This document shows positions 46,931 to 57,405 of a DNA stretch of 64,000 bases, piece by piece (position 1 is the first letter of the stretch; each line of letters starts with the position of its first letter). Source of the DNA: Paratinospora sagittata (Eukaryota; Streptophyta; Magnoliopsida; Ranunculales; Menispermaceae); assembly GCA_035771175.1 (NCBI GenBank), contig CM069613.1, positions 2,600,001-2,664,000 on the forward strand. The letters are read 5' to 3'. The translations under genes were made by a program, and so were the position numbers. A model generated the notes under the pieces. That model was given only the letters and a program-made list of their open reading frames with translations, was not told where the DNA came from and searched no databases.

Positions 46931-47238
46931 AAGAGTAATGCTATGCTATTTTTTGACTAACAGCTAACTTTCTTATAATGTTGAGATGTTGCACAATAAA
47001 ATATTTTTTATAGTAAAAGTATGGAGCAACTACTCGATCTTTGAAATATAGAGCATTAAAAGAAGAAAAATACTTTGTATATTCTGGATGTTAACATCAT
47101 TTTTTGATGTTAGTACTCAGTTTTTTTAGATATTTTAAAAATATATGTGTATTATATAATATTTTTAAATACACATGATTCTCTAAAATTTATCAGTATC
47201 AAAAAATAATATTGACACCTAACGTAAAAATAACATTT
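46931..47238. repeat. MITE-like segment
   Basis: It begins AGAGTAATGCTATGC and ends TAACATTTCCCTT, whose complement AAGGGAAATGTTA is a partial mirror of the start. A member of the AT-rich family also at 23510 and 47755 lies inside. A target duplication could not be fixed. Confidence 0.35.
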
Positions 47239-47279
47239 CCCTTAAACGAAATCTTAAAAAATTATGTTAAAGCTTTCTA

Positions 47280-48207
47280 TATAATTGAACTTGATCGATA
47301 GTCAATGGTTGAAATCATTTTGACATAATAATTATTATTATTTTTTGTATATTTTGAGTAATGGTCCCAAATTAAATAGAATGACCAGCGAGGCAAGCAT
47401 GACCCTTTCCTTAGACGTAGTCAACCACGTACGATTACGTGTTGTATTGGTCATTGAAAACTTAGTCTATAACACACTCATTTTATTCTTCGTCTCCTTT
47501 GACCGACTCATCCATCAAAAAAATTGAAATTAGTCTCCTTTGAGACTCGTGGCTCGGGCGTGACTATATTATTATGATCATGGAACTATGTATTACATGT
47601 AATACTAATAAGAATAAAAAAGGCATTTTTTCTACGATATTAATGCCATATAATATATTCACACTAATCATGTATTTATGGTTAAATTAAACTTTAAATA
47701 GAAAAACTATGACATAAAAATTATATTATTTACTATAAAATTGTGACTTTACATATAAAAAAATATTTTATATATGTTGGATGTCAACGTTATTTTTTAA
47801 CACCAACATTTAATAATATCTTTAAATATTTTAAAAATATGTATATATTACACAATATATCTAACATTTAACAGAAGTTGAGTGCCAACGTCAAAAAATA
47901 ATATTATCATATAACATATCTATGGGATTACTTATACTAATATCTAGAAAAACATACAAGGTACTAAAGTAATCAATGATACAATAATTCTATTTATAGG
48001 TATAGTAGTATTAATAATTATATCCTATAAAATAAATATTTCCGATTGCACCAGCCGAATTAATACGTGAGCTGTCATCTTACGTAATACTTTAAAAAAA
48101 AAATACGAAAATACTACAGTGAGGTCTACATATATGATATTTTGGCCTTTTGGGTTAATTAGTGTTAACTGGTTCCAACTTCCAAGTCAAGAGGTTCCGT
48201 GTTCTGG
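47280..48207 (+). repeat. Diverged S'-type spacer upstream of B2
   Basis: This parallels 22540-23980: AATGGTTGAAATCATTTTGACATAAT, GTAGTCAACCACGTACGATTACGTG, then the AT-rich MITE-like repeat (47755-47940) and GAGCTGTCATCTTACGTAATAC. The SINE-like segment seen in S' is absent. No gene. Confidence 0.75.
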
Positions 48208-48210
48208 TGC

Positions 48211-48220
48211 TATATAAATA
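48211..48220 (+). promoter_or_regulatory. TATA box of B2
   Basis: TATATAAATA, 134 bases before the start codon. This is the element missing from the otherwise similar B1 promoter. Confidence 0.75.
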
Positions 48221-48344
48221 CAGAAAATGCTATTTTGACTGTAGTTATTTTTAAATACTACAGTATATATCTCTCGGCTTCTGTTCATTCTCAGACTCTC
48301 TTATATATCTCTCTCCAAGCGTTGTAATAGCAGCAAAATCAAAC

Positions 48345-49065
48345 ATGGCGAAAGTGGTGTTATGGACGATCGTGAACTCAGCTCGCGGTCTTCACGACGT
48401 GAGATTACTGGGCAACATGAAAGTATACGCAGAAATTTCCCTCTCAAACGACCCCAACTCCACCCAAAAAACCCCTGTAGATATCAAAGGCGAGACCAAC
48501 CCTTCATGGAATTTCAAAACCAAGTTCATTTTCGACGCGTCGTTGCTCCAAGACAAGAACATGGAGCTCATTTTCGAGCTCAAATGCGAGCGAACATTAG
48601 GCGATAAGCCCGTCGGAGAAGTCCGAATCTCTCTTCAAGAGCTCTTAAGAAAAGCTGTAGGGAACCCTCTAGGATCCATTCAATTAGTAACTTATCCTGT
48701 TAAAGGGCTTAAAGGGCGCGAACAAGGGTCGCTCACTTTTTCTTAGTCTTTCTAAAGCGGTAACCCATGCAAATACTGGTGGCCGCAGTGGTTCTCCGAG
48801 CCAGGAACAGTTGAATAGTTACGCTCTGCGGCTGCAAGAACTGGGCATAGCGGTGAGCGTAGCTTCTCTTGCTGAGAAATTGTATAAGGCATCGGAAGAT
48901 GATCCGTCTGGTGAACTTGGAGAAGGTTTAAATGCAGATTTGACTGATATTGATCCGTCTGTGGGATTTGAAGAAGGTTTAACAGGGGACATACCCGCTG
49001 TTGATCCCTCTGGGGACGCATCATCTTCGATTTTAGAAGCTTTTCTAAGCCTTTTCAGCTCGTAG
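48345..49065 (+). pseudogene. B2: B-type C2-domain gene with a frameshift after the C2 domain
   Basis: The first 133 codons are an intact C2 domain (MAKVVLWTIVNSARGLHDVRLLGNMKVY.., QKTPVDIKGETNPSWN, GEVRISLQELL). A two-base loss relative to B1 (TTCTTAGTC against TTCTTATAGTT) creates a TAG at 48744-48746. The remainder continues in another frame to 49065 and ends GDASSSILEAFLSLFSS, the same ending type as B0. If translated it would give a 133-residue C2-only protein, much like the short A proteins, so loss of function is not certain. The promoter has a good TATA box. Confidence 0.82.
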
Positions 49066-49634
49066 ATTGAGCTCCTGTACTTACGCTATCTTGATTTTAC
49101 TTTGTTGATGACTGAAGAACTGTAATTTGGGTAGAAGATATTCATTATCATCAGCTTCGTTATATAGCTTGATTCCTTTCTTTTTTATAGATATTTTAGA
49201 TGTTATGTGGTGTTGTTTTACCTTGAATTAATTAATCGTGCCTTAGAGGCATTTTAATTAGAAATTTTTTGAGATGTTACTATTAGAATTGTAGTGTAAT
49301 TGATATTTTGAAGACACGAATTTGATCTTTTTTATTTTTTGGGCAAGGTAGAAAGACAGTAATTTTATCATTTCCCATCCTTCCAGATGTCGCTTCTAAT
49401 AACTATATCATTTATAAATTTGCATAAAAAAACAGCACTTCAGTAATTCCATATTACATTATTAAGTAGAGTTTTATAAACTTTGTAGGCCCCGTTTGTA
49501 GAGTGCTTGCATATGCGTTTTTGCATCAAAATCGATATTGATCAGAACCATACATGCTGACGAGGAGTACAATGAGTGGACGATATATATTTTTTTTTTT
49601 AAAGATGTAGTGATTTGGTGTATTACTCTATTAG
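49066..49634. other. B2 3' flank, no gene
   Basis: It begins like the B0 3' flank (GAAGAACTGTAATTTGGGTAGAAGAT), then is AT-rich up to the TRIM element. Confidence 0.6.
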
Positions 49635-50197
49635 TGTTGGGTATGTGTTGGATTAAAATAATAGTTTCACATCGAATATTTATAAGTTCATTATATGAAA
49701 TATAAGTTGGGATATCACTCTCATTAATATTGATACTTTTTGAAATAAAACCCAATACCTAAGCTTAAAGGTAGTTAAGTTAAGGACAATATCAGTATTA
49801 ATAGAAATTTAGGCCTGCCCAACAGTGATATCAGAACCAATGGTCAGCTGAAACACATGTATGTCAAGATGGAGCACGCGGGTATGCTGATGGTCGCAAA
49901 TAGTTCATCGAAATGCTCCTCCTCGATATGATTACGACGGTTGATTTGACATAGATGATGCGGTATGATCGTGATGAAGTTGAATTTCAGTTCAAGGTAG
50001 AGTTTTGTTGGATATGTGTGGATCAAAATAATAGTCCTGCGCCGGATATGAGCAAGTTCATTATATAAAATATAACTTGAGATTTCACTCTCATTAGTAC
50101 CGAGACTTTTTGAAGTAAAACGCTACACTTGGGCTAAAAATAATTAAGTTGGAAACAATATTAATCATTACTAATAAAAATCTTAGCTTGCTCATCA
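49635..50197 (+). mobile_element. TRIM (terminal-repeat retrotransposon in miniature), 563 bp
   Basis: Two direct repeats, 49635-49824 (190 bp) and 50006-50197 (192 bp), start TGTTGG(G/A)TATGTGT and share CACTCTCATTA(A/G)TA and ACTTTTTGAA(A/G)TAAAAC. The first ends CCCAACA; the second ends CTCATCA. One base inside the first is TGATATCAGAACCA, a diverged initiator tRNA-Met primer-binding site. The 181-bp interior has no coding frame. Size, LTR length and primer site fit a TRIM. The flanks ATTAG and CATAG are only a weak target duplication, and the two LTRs differ clearly, so the insertion is old. Confidence 0.82.
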
Positions 50198-52600
50198 CAT
50201 AGGTCATTTTAGCACTCCTTATCCTAAAACAAACAACAACTTCAAAAACAATAATTGAGCTCAAACACAATCAAATTACCCAAAAAAAAAAACACACAAA
50301 AAACCCTCCAAACCCTAAGCTACTTGCAATCGTTGAGATTGGGTTTTCCACCATGAAAATCCATTCTTTTTACACCAAATCAATGGTAATAACATCAATT
50401 TCAAACAACAAATCATTTACCTATCAATTGCCCATGGAAATCCACTCATCCAAGCTCCAATCATGTTTCTCAAACCCACAATTTCAACCTTCACAAAAAT
50501 TATATATGTTGCATAACTTTTCGTAACGAACAAAACTATCTAAATTTCATTGAAAACAGACCAAAACTCACCTTGGATTGGCAAGCCATGGCTCCTTCCT
50601 TCATCTTCTTTCGTTTTCCCCTTTTCTCAACTCTGAAATGGTTGAAAATGACGAAAAATCTGGTTTTAAAAGTTGAGGACCGCCTCACCGATCACTAAAA
50701 AAATAGTGTCTGGCCTCAAGGAACACACTTTTTCGCTCCCATAAACTATTTTTCTTTGTTTTCCAAAGAGGAGCGCGCTTCACCCTGTAAGAAGCTCACT
50801 TTTTACCTTAGGAGAGCGCTTCTTCCTATTGGGAGAGTGCTTCTCTGAACTTTCTGAAAAATGGTGCTCTCAGGTTTGACCACAGAAACGCTCTTCTCTC
50901 TTGGGGAGTGCGCTGCTTGCAACCCAAAATTAAAATTTCACTAAGTATGAGTTATAGTTGTATGTGAGCAGCTAGTGTGTTGAGTATTAGGCATTGCATT
51001 GTTTGAGTATTTTTTCATTTTGGTTCCTTGTATATGGCATTGTATGATATAATTGTGTGTTTCAAATCATGAATATGTATATGTATTGCATTGTTTTAAA
51101 TTCATGATAATGTTTGACTTTGAAGCATGTTTTGGACTTGCTAGAGCAAGTTAAAACATCATATCATTTTTAGAAGACAGTCTCGCATGAGGATTGAATA
51201 ATCTCATGGTCTGAGTGATAGACAATATATAATTAAATTAAGTAATCCATAATCGGCGTTTATTTGATAAAAAGCTTAGACCATCTTAAAGAATAACCTA
51301 ATGATTTTTTTTTTTATGGTTCAGAATAACCTAATGAATTAGTGGGATTATTTTTAACACACGCTTTTCATGTTACTAGAAAAAGTTGACAGTTTCAATG
51401 ATGGGGGAGTTTTGACCAAAAAAAAAAAAGAAGCAAAAAAACGAAAGAAAGATTGGAGAGCATTCGCACAGTCAATGCAAGGATAAAGATTGGGCATCAT
51501 TTTTTTTTTATCCAAAGATTTTTATGGTTCATATATATATATGTATGTATGTATTATAAATGTACAGTAATTAGATACATGCAACTTTTACAACTCTATT
51601 TATTATCTTCCTTCATATCAAACGCCTATTACATTATTAATTAATTAATTTAAAGAGAAAACAGAAACCAGGGTTGTTCATTAATATCATTCTATATATA
51701 ATAATAGCGTTCCCTTAAACCCTTAAAACCTCAATTCATAAGTTGTTGAAATTATGTAAATGTATTAATTTCGTCCATGTCTTCTTTTATTTTTTATTTT
51801 AACATATTTTAATCTATTACTTTCTTTTATCTTGTTAATATTAATAATTATCCAAACACGCCTGTTCATTAAACCAACTAGACTTTAAATAGTGATTTAA
51901 TTTGTGCAACTTGCGTTCGACATAGTCATTTTCAAATGAACATTCAATGAATGTTCATTATGGTTGACAGATTCCACTTTACCTAAAACATTCAATGAAT
52001 GTTCAAGGACACGAATATTTATTATGGTTGACGGAACCGAATATAAACTCTCTCCTTTTCTTTTCTTTTTTTGATTTAATTTGTATGAAATCTTAACAAA
52101 CCAAACAAGTTTCCTTATTTTCAAATTTTGAGAATAAGTTTTGATTGTAAGTTTCATTTATATATAATATTAAAATGTATGTACTTAGCATCGTACATGT
52201 TTGTAAGCTAGTTATATTCTATAATATTGACCTAATTGGCCTGTTGAAGAAAGTCATGAAGCTAGATTGTATGTTTGTTAGGTGACTAGCTGTTCAGTTT
52301 TAGCAACTTAAACAATCATTAATCGTTTTCAATTTGACATAATCTTTTGACAAGAACAAATTAATTTTGACTTAATTAGTATGCTTTTTTTGTTAATTAA
52401 CTTGATCTTAATATTTCAAATCACAAATTACTATGACGCGTCTTTTCCTTGAAGAGGCGGCCATGCATAGTCAGTTTTCCTTTGACCATTTCATATGCTT
52501 AAACATAATAAAATTAAAAAAAAAAGTGTCTATTTCATCTTAAATTGATCACCTTAACTTTGTTTATTTGATTATGACACTATTGTTGAAATAAATTGAC
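50198..52600. other. AT-rich intergenic region, no gene recognised
   Basis: No conserved coding frame is visible. A patch at 50600-50930 has repeated GGAG(A/C)GCGCTTC and GAGAGTGCTTCTC motifs, possibly old LTR sequence. Near 51938 and 51988 a near-palindrome AACATTCAATGAATGTTCA occurs twice. Homopolymer runs and (TATG)n at 51540 are also present. Confidence 0.5.
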
Positions 52601-53265
52601 ACATATCTTAAGACTTGGCATGTATGATAATTACGTATTTATGTCACATTAAGTATATATATTTCTATCACGAGTTGCTCCCTAATGCTTAGCTCTTTTT
52701 ATCAAATAAAAAACATCAATAACTAACATTAGTTTGGCATAGCGGGTGAAAGGTAGATTGTCAAATATAATGTTTAAGAGGAGATTGTCCGTTTGAGTCT
52801 CCTTGTTAATTTTAAATAAGAGTAATACTACATAGATTAAAAATATTATACTAATTATTATAAATTACTGTCGCATTAATTTTTAACTTTAATGCATCAA
52901 AATAATACACTTTTCAATGAAATTATAAATCTAATATAAATTTTTGACACATCAAATTTATAACAATTAATATAAAATTTTAATCCTCATAGCATTTTTC
53001 TTTAAATAAAGCTAGCTAAATCATCTTATTTAATTCTTATAGACGGTAATTAATGAATGCAAAAACTTCAAACTGAAAAATGAAAATCTTGTACATATAA
53101 AAATTAAGAAAAAAATTAATAAAATACATATATCTATAGAAACATAGAGGGTACTAAACTACTAATGAAATAGATGTCCTGTTGCATCATCTTATCTCTA
53201 ACATTTACTTCAGAAATTTTCTAAAGTAATCAAAGATAATTCTAGGTAGGTATAATAGTATATAT
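52601..53265 (+). repeat. S'-type spacer fragment, with a SINE-like segment
   Basis: This matches 23200-23840 (TTTCTATCACGAGTTGC, CATCAATAACTAACATTAGTTTGGCATA, then ACTACTAATGA(G/A)ATAGA). It contains a 182-bp MITE at 52819. It is cut at 53266 by a Copia LTR. Confidence 0.8.
52819..53000. mobile_element. 182-bp MITE with 8-bp target duplication
   Basis: Imperfect terminal inverted repeats of about 45 bases (AGAGTAATACTACATAGATT against the complement of the right end, starting GAAAAATGCTATGAGGATT) are flanked by TTTAAATA on both sides (52811-52818, 53001-53008). Paralogous spacers at 19090 and 44452 have the empty site with one TTTAAATA. An 8-bp duplication suggests hAT-type transposase. Confidence 0.82.
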
Positions 53266-54271
53266 TGATGCAAGATTTTGACCTACGCTAAAAGTGATGG
53301 GGACGTACAAAGCCAGAATCTGTTAAACTGTATACTTGCTTGTTATACGTGATTAATATTGTATATTTAAATAATAATATATGTGAATAGTAACATATCT
53401 CAAGAAAAACATTTCTAATATGGAAGATCAGACAGAACTGCAGTCACAGAGCATACTAGAAATTTCAAGAGAGACCCGACATATGTAGTATTATACTAAT
53501 AAACAACTAGATGAAAATAACTGCATAAAAATAGAATACACCAAAAGACACCTAGAATTTACGTGGTAAAACCCTCACTTGAGGAAAACATCCTCGGGCA
53601 AAATGTAGGAAATTCACTATAAAGAACAATTTACAACTTTCTCTTCAAACTAGAAAATACCAAAGAAGGAGAAGAATTTAGACATGTACTAAAACTTGTA
53701 CAGTTCACTTCATCCTTCAACCTCCCATACGGAGGTTATTTATACTAAATTGAATATAATCCTCACCACACAATTAAATATTCATCAAAAAAATATTGGC
53801 CATCCACATGTAATGCAACTTGCCGCACCAATAATTAACTTAATTTTAGAAGCTTCCAAATTATGGACTTGGACTTGGTTTTGGGCTTTGCCATGGGCTT
53901 GGTCTTAGGCTTGAATTTGGTATTTATGGGCTTGACATGTGTCACGCCTGGGTTGCACACAGTGCCCCCTACCCAGGGTGATGAGTACCCCCGCAGGGCA
54001 TACTCTAACCATTATATACCACATAATATTGTCACATCTCAGTACACAACCCATCGCAACGTCTAGTACCCCGGGATCATTTGTCATGACTAGTGTGGAC
54101 AAATGATCCCGGGGGTACTAGACGTTGCGGTGGGCTGTGTACTGGGATATGACAATATTATGTGGTATGTAATGGCTGGGGTACGCTCGGTATGAGGTGC
54201 CCATCACACCGCCGGTATGGGGTGTGACAACATGGGCTTGATTATGAATTTTAACATTTGTAGGTCCAACA
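53266..54271 (-). mobile_element. Copia-type LTR (minus strand) with a nested foldback element
   Basis: It starts TGATGCAAG and ends GGTCCAACA, giving TGTTGGACC..TTGCATCA on the minus strand. A minus-strand TATA box TATAAATAACC lies at 53735-53745. Directly right of it TCTACCCGTC is the complement of a polypurine tract, followed by about 160 bases of non-coding interior, so this is a 3' LTR plus a scrap of interior rather than a clean solo LTR. Without the nested 290-bp insertion it is about 710 bp. The right part of the element is lost at about 54440. Confidence 0.65.
53940..54229. mobile_element. 290-bp foldback (near-palindromic) element with 5-bp target duplication
   Basis: Left arm 53940-54085 and right arm 54098-54229 are inverted copies around a 12-base loop (54086-54097). 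The inner 60 bases of each arm (for example GTCTAGTACCCCGGGATCAT against its complement) are nearly identical. The ends are TGTCACGCC and GGTGTGACA. ACATG is repeated on both sides (53935-53939, 54230-54234). TG..CA ends with a 5-bp duplication are typical of retroviral-type integrase, while the structure is that of a foldback. Confidence 0.82.
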
Positions 54272-54439
54272 TCTACCCGTCAGGCTCTGACTAATCAATG
54301 GTTGGTTGGAGCTGAATTAGTCTCAATTAAGTATTCTTAGTACCCAAATTATTAATTGGGGCCACCTAGCTCAATGCTTTCTCCATTTAGTTTTTAGTGG
54401 AGACACCACTTAGCAAATGAATATTAAATAAGTGTTGTT

Positions 54440-55313
54440 GCCGCAACCCACTTCTTATTAGTGACGTCACGACTGACACAAGATACGATATACGTCATAT
54501 GAAGACGTATATAATACCATGTCAGCCTCATCCAAATCACATACAAATTTTTTCTCGAAATTTTGACAGAGCCTCATTTATTTATTGGTCATATCACAAT
54601 CTGATTTTCTCAAAGTCAAACACAATACAATATAAATATAATCATTCACATTCCCATTCATCATCTAAACCTCACATTTTCATATATATACATCCATATA
54701 AAACCATCCATGTAAAACTATTCATACCCATCTATGTGATACATATATTTAGGTAGTGTTATATACATAGCCATAACACAAAATAATAATTAAACATTCT
54801 ATTATTCTCAAACATTACATACATATCAAAAGGAGAAAGACTCTCTATCCTTCATATGCATTTCCTTTGTTTTTAGGATCCGAACCTAAAATGTTTGAGA
54901 CAACTCAGTGAATATTCCTAACTATGACATCATATATGCATTTAAGGAAACATATGATTCAATACATTCAAATCTCAATTAAAACACGTATGAAACTTTT
55001 TGCAATACATACATGTGCATAAATATAATTCCAAAAACATGCAGGATTACAATAAAATCATATAATCTCCCTCATGTTAATAATAGAATGGGTATTCACT
55101 CCTTATTATGCATTTATAAGAAGTTTACGTAACGAACCTCTTATTATCCAATTTTCTGCTTACGATTCCATTAGCATCCTAGCGTACCAAAGACCTTACC
55201 ATACTTGTATTTACACTAGTCTAAGGCCAATACACATACATATACATGTACAAATATGTCATGGGATATGTATAAGTCAACATTTACGTTTGACCAATGT
55301 ACAGGGCATTACA
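54440..55313 (-). mobile_element. Gypsy (Del-like) LTR fragment plus start of interior
   Basis: GTGACGTCACGACTGACAC..ATGTCAGCCTC relates to the 45773 fragment and, inverted, to 14700-14830. The LTR ends at ACAGGGCATTACA (55313). Next come a CT-rich polypurine-tract complement and AAGAAATTTCGTCCTCGAAATTT, the same 3'-interior motif as in the Tekay/Del-like element (4013, AAGAAATTTCGTCCCGAAATT). Interior sequence is lost after about 55440. Confidence 0.72.
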
Positions 55314-55439
55314 ATTCTCTCCAACTTAAGAAATTTCGTCCTCGAAATTTAAAATCAAGAACATATTTTAAGTATCGGTAAATAAGTCTGAAAAGTGCTC
55401 TCGTATCTCATCTTCATGTTCTCATGTTTGCTCTTCATA

Positions 55440-55950
55440 ATTGGTTTCATATTGTATGAATTTTATCAAATATTAATAATAAAGAAAAAAAATGATTGAT
55501 GGTGACAAAAAATTTTAAGCAATTATTGCATGTATATTATTAATTTATATATTTTTCATAGTTATATAAAAAATGATATACACCAAATTTGACATCAGAA
55601 ACACTACTTGGTAGTCATATATTTTTTGTCTATTTCATTTATTCAAAACATAAAAAGGATTAAAGAGAAATGACATAATTTGAGGATTTGGACAATTGGT
55701 AGAAGAGGGAAGAAAGGGGGAGGGAGGCGCTACCCATATAAATGCCTTCCTCTCCACCCATTTCAACTTGACAAAGGGGATTGCTTGTCCAAGACGCTTT
55801 CTCCATGAAAAGACTGTAACTAATGAGCCGGGAATCATTTATTCTCTTCATTTTCTAACTTGGGGAAAGAGATGTTATAATAAAATTGTTTCGTCCAATG
55901 GAAAATGTTATTTTGACTCTGGTAGTTACATTTTTAAGTTAAGTAAAAAA
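55440..55950. other. Intergenic sequence, no gene recognised
   Basis: AT-rich, then a more mixed stretch (55690-55860). The frame at 55696-56112 has no family resemblance and runs into the A-type upstream block, so I do not call it. Confidence 0.5.
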
Positions 55951-56167
55951 TATGTTAAAGTCTCATTTAAAAAAAATGATAATAATAATAAGTTAAGGTC
56001 TAATAATGTATATGCTTCTCAAACTATTGCTAATCATATATCTAACTTAGTTATTCCGGGTTTAAAAAAAGAAAAACTTAGCTATTCCGAATCGTGTCTT
56101 GATTACCCGTAATTAATGAGACTGACTGACTGAGTGACCTAAAAGAACAAACAAAATATCTAAACTT

Positions 56168-56288
56168 GCAGGGAAGACCTATGGATCATGACGCGTTTGA
56201 ATGAGTCTACCCAGTTAATCCAACGTAAGAAAAATTCTGAATCAATCAACTCTATACTAAACTCTCTCTATCAGCGCCCCTATAAATA
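56168..56288 (+). promoter_or_regulatory. A5 promoter block with TATA box
   Basis: The conserved A-type block GCAGGGAAGACCTATGGATCATGACGCG leads to TATAAATA at 56281-56288, 114 bases before the start codon. A pyrimidine-rich leader (CTCTTCTTCTTCTTCTCTCTCC) follows. Confidence 0.72.
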
Positions 56289-56394
56289 TATATATAATAT
56301 AACTAGATACAATTCTCATAAACACTTGCTTCTCATTCTCATTTGCATCTCTTCTCTTCTTCTTCTTCTCTCTCCAGATACCCAGCAAGCAACA

Positions 56395-57405
56395 ATGGAG
56401 AACATATGCTTCCAAATCACGGAGATTTCCGCTAGCGGTCTCGACAACGTAAGAATCTTAGGCCACTTGAAACCTTACGTTGTGGTCTTCATCTCAAGCA
56501 ACCCGAATGCGCCGCAGAAAACTCCGGTCGACGAGACCGGCAAGATCAACCCAGCTTGGAACTCCACCATGAGCTTCTCCATAAGCACTTTCGAGCTGCA
56601 ACATCAGAACCACAACCTCGTGTTCCAGCTCAATTGCCAGCGATCTTTCGGAGGTGACAAGCTCATCGGAGACGTAAAAGTACCCATTATAGACCTCTTC
56701 GCCAAAGTTTCTTCAATGTTTGGTTCTGCTCAATTTGCAAGCTACCCAGTAATCAAACCCAATAATACTGCTAAAGGGCTGCTTCATTTCTCATACAAGT
56801 TTCAGGAATTATTATCATCGTCTGGCTCTATTCCAAAGCAATTTGTTCCGCAACAGCAAGGTTCTGGAATTGGGATTCCTGTGTATGGTCACCCTGTTGC
56901 GGCTCAGTTGAATCCTGCTGCTTCGTATAGGCAGCAGTTTATGATGCAACATCAAGGTTCTGGAACTGGGTTTGGTGGTTCCGGAATTGGAAAACCGAAT
57001 CCACAACAAATTTCCTCTCATTGGATTCAGAAAACAGGATTGGCCATCGGAGCAAGTGGGTTAGCAATTGGGGTCGGTTCTTTGGCCGTAAATACTGTCA
57101 ACCTCAAAAACAGCGGGGACGGAGGCGGCGGCGTAAGTGGTGGCGCCGCCGGTGGTGGTGAGAATAACGTAGAGAATCATCAGAACATGGGTTGGGATCC
57201 GACTTTGGAGTTTGGTTTGCAGGATCCTACAGGTTATGAAACGTATGATTCGTTGTATGGTGGAGATCAGAACGTGATGGTTGATCAAGCAGCGTTCATG
57301 GGTGATCCATTGTTTGTTGATCAATCAATGGTTCCTGATGCATCGTCATCGGTTTTTGTTCCTGATACATCATCATCAGTTGTTGATGTTTCAGGTTTCT
57401 TTTAA
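56395..57405 (+). CDS. A5: full-length SRC2-like C2-domain protein, 336 aa
   Basis: The start codon is the MENICFQITEIS conserved in all A paralogs; the in-frame extension to 56188 covers the promoter and leader and is rejected. Residues 1-135 are a C2 domain (DNVRILGHLKPYVVV loop, QKTPVDETGKINPAWN, LVFQLNC, KLIGDVKVPIIDLF). Residues 140-208 are a Gln/Gly/Pro-rich linker. Residues 214-236 (TGLAIGASGLAIGVGSLAVNTV) are hydrophobic and could bind or cross a membrane, as in SRC2-type proteins. A Gly-rich patch (241-255) and an acidic tail with repeated VPD(A/T)SSSV follow, to the FF end. It is the only intact A member with its promoter. A role in calcium- or stress-linked membrane association is inferred from the family, not shown here. 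Confidence 0.88.
   Translation: MENICFQITEISASGLDNVRILGHLKPYVVVFISSNPNAPQKTPVDETGKINPAWNSTMSFSISTFELQHQNHNLVFQLNCQRSFGGDKLIGDVKVPIIDLFAKVSSMFGSAQFASYPVIKPNNTAKGLLHFSYKFQELLSSSGSIPKQFVPQQQGSGIGIPVYGHPVAAQLNPAASYRQQFMMQHQGSGTGFGGSGIGKPNPQQISSHWIQKTGLAIGASGLAIGVGSLAVNTVNLKNSGDGGGGVSGGAAGGGENNVENHQNMGWDPTLEFGLQDPTGYETYDSLYGGDQNVMVDQAAFMGDPLFVDQSMVPDASSSVFVPDTSSSVVDVSGFF

Noticed and set aside
55696..56112. 138-residue frame upstream of A5
   Set aside because: Its second half is the A-type upstream block shared non-codingly by other copies; no homology or codon pattern supports it.
56188..56394. A 69-residue N-terminal extension of A5 (and of A3 from 35588, B1 from 24105)
   Set aside because: The extension runs through the TATA box and pyrimidine-rich leader and is not kept in frame among paralogs.
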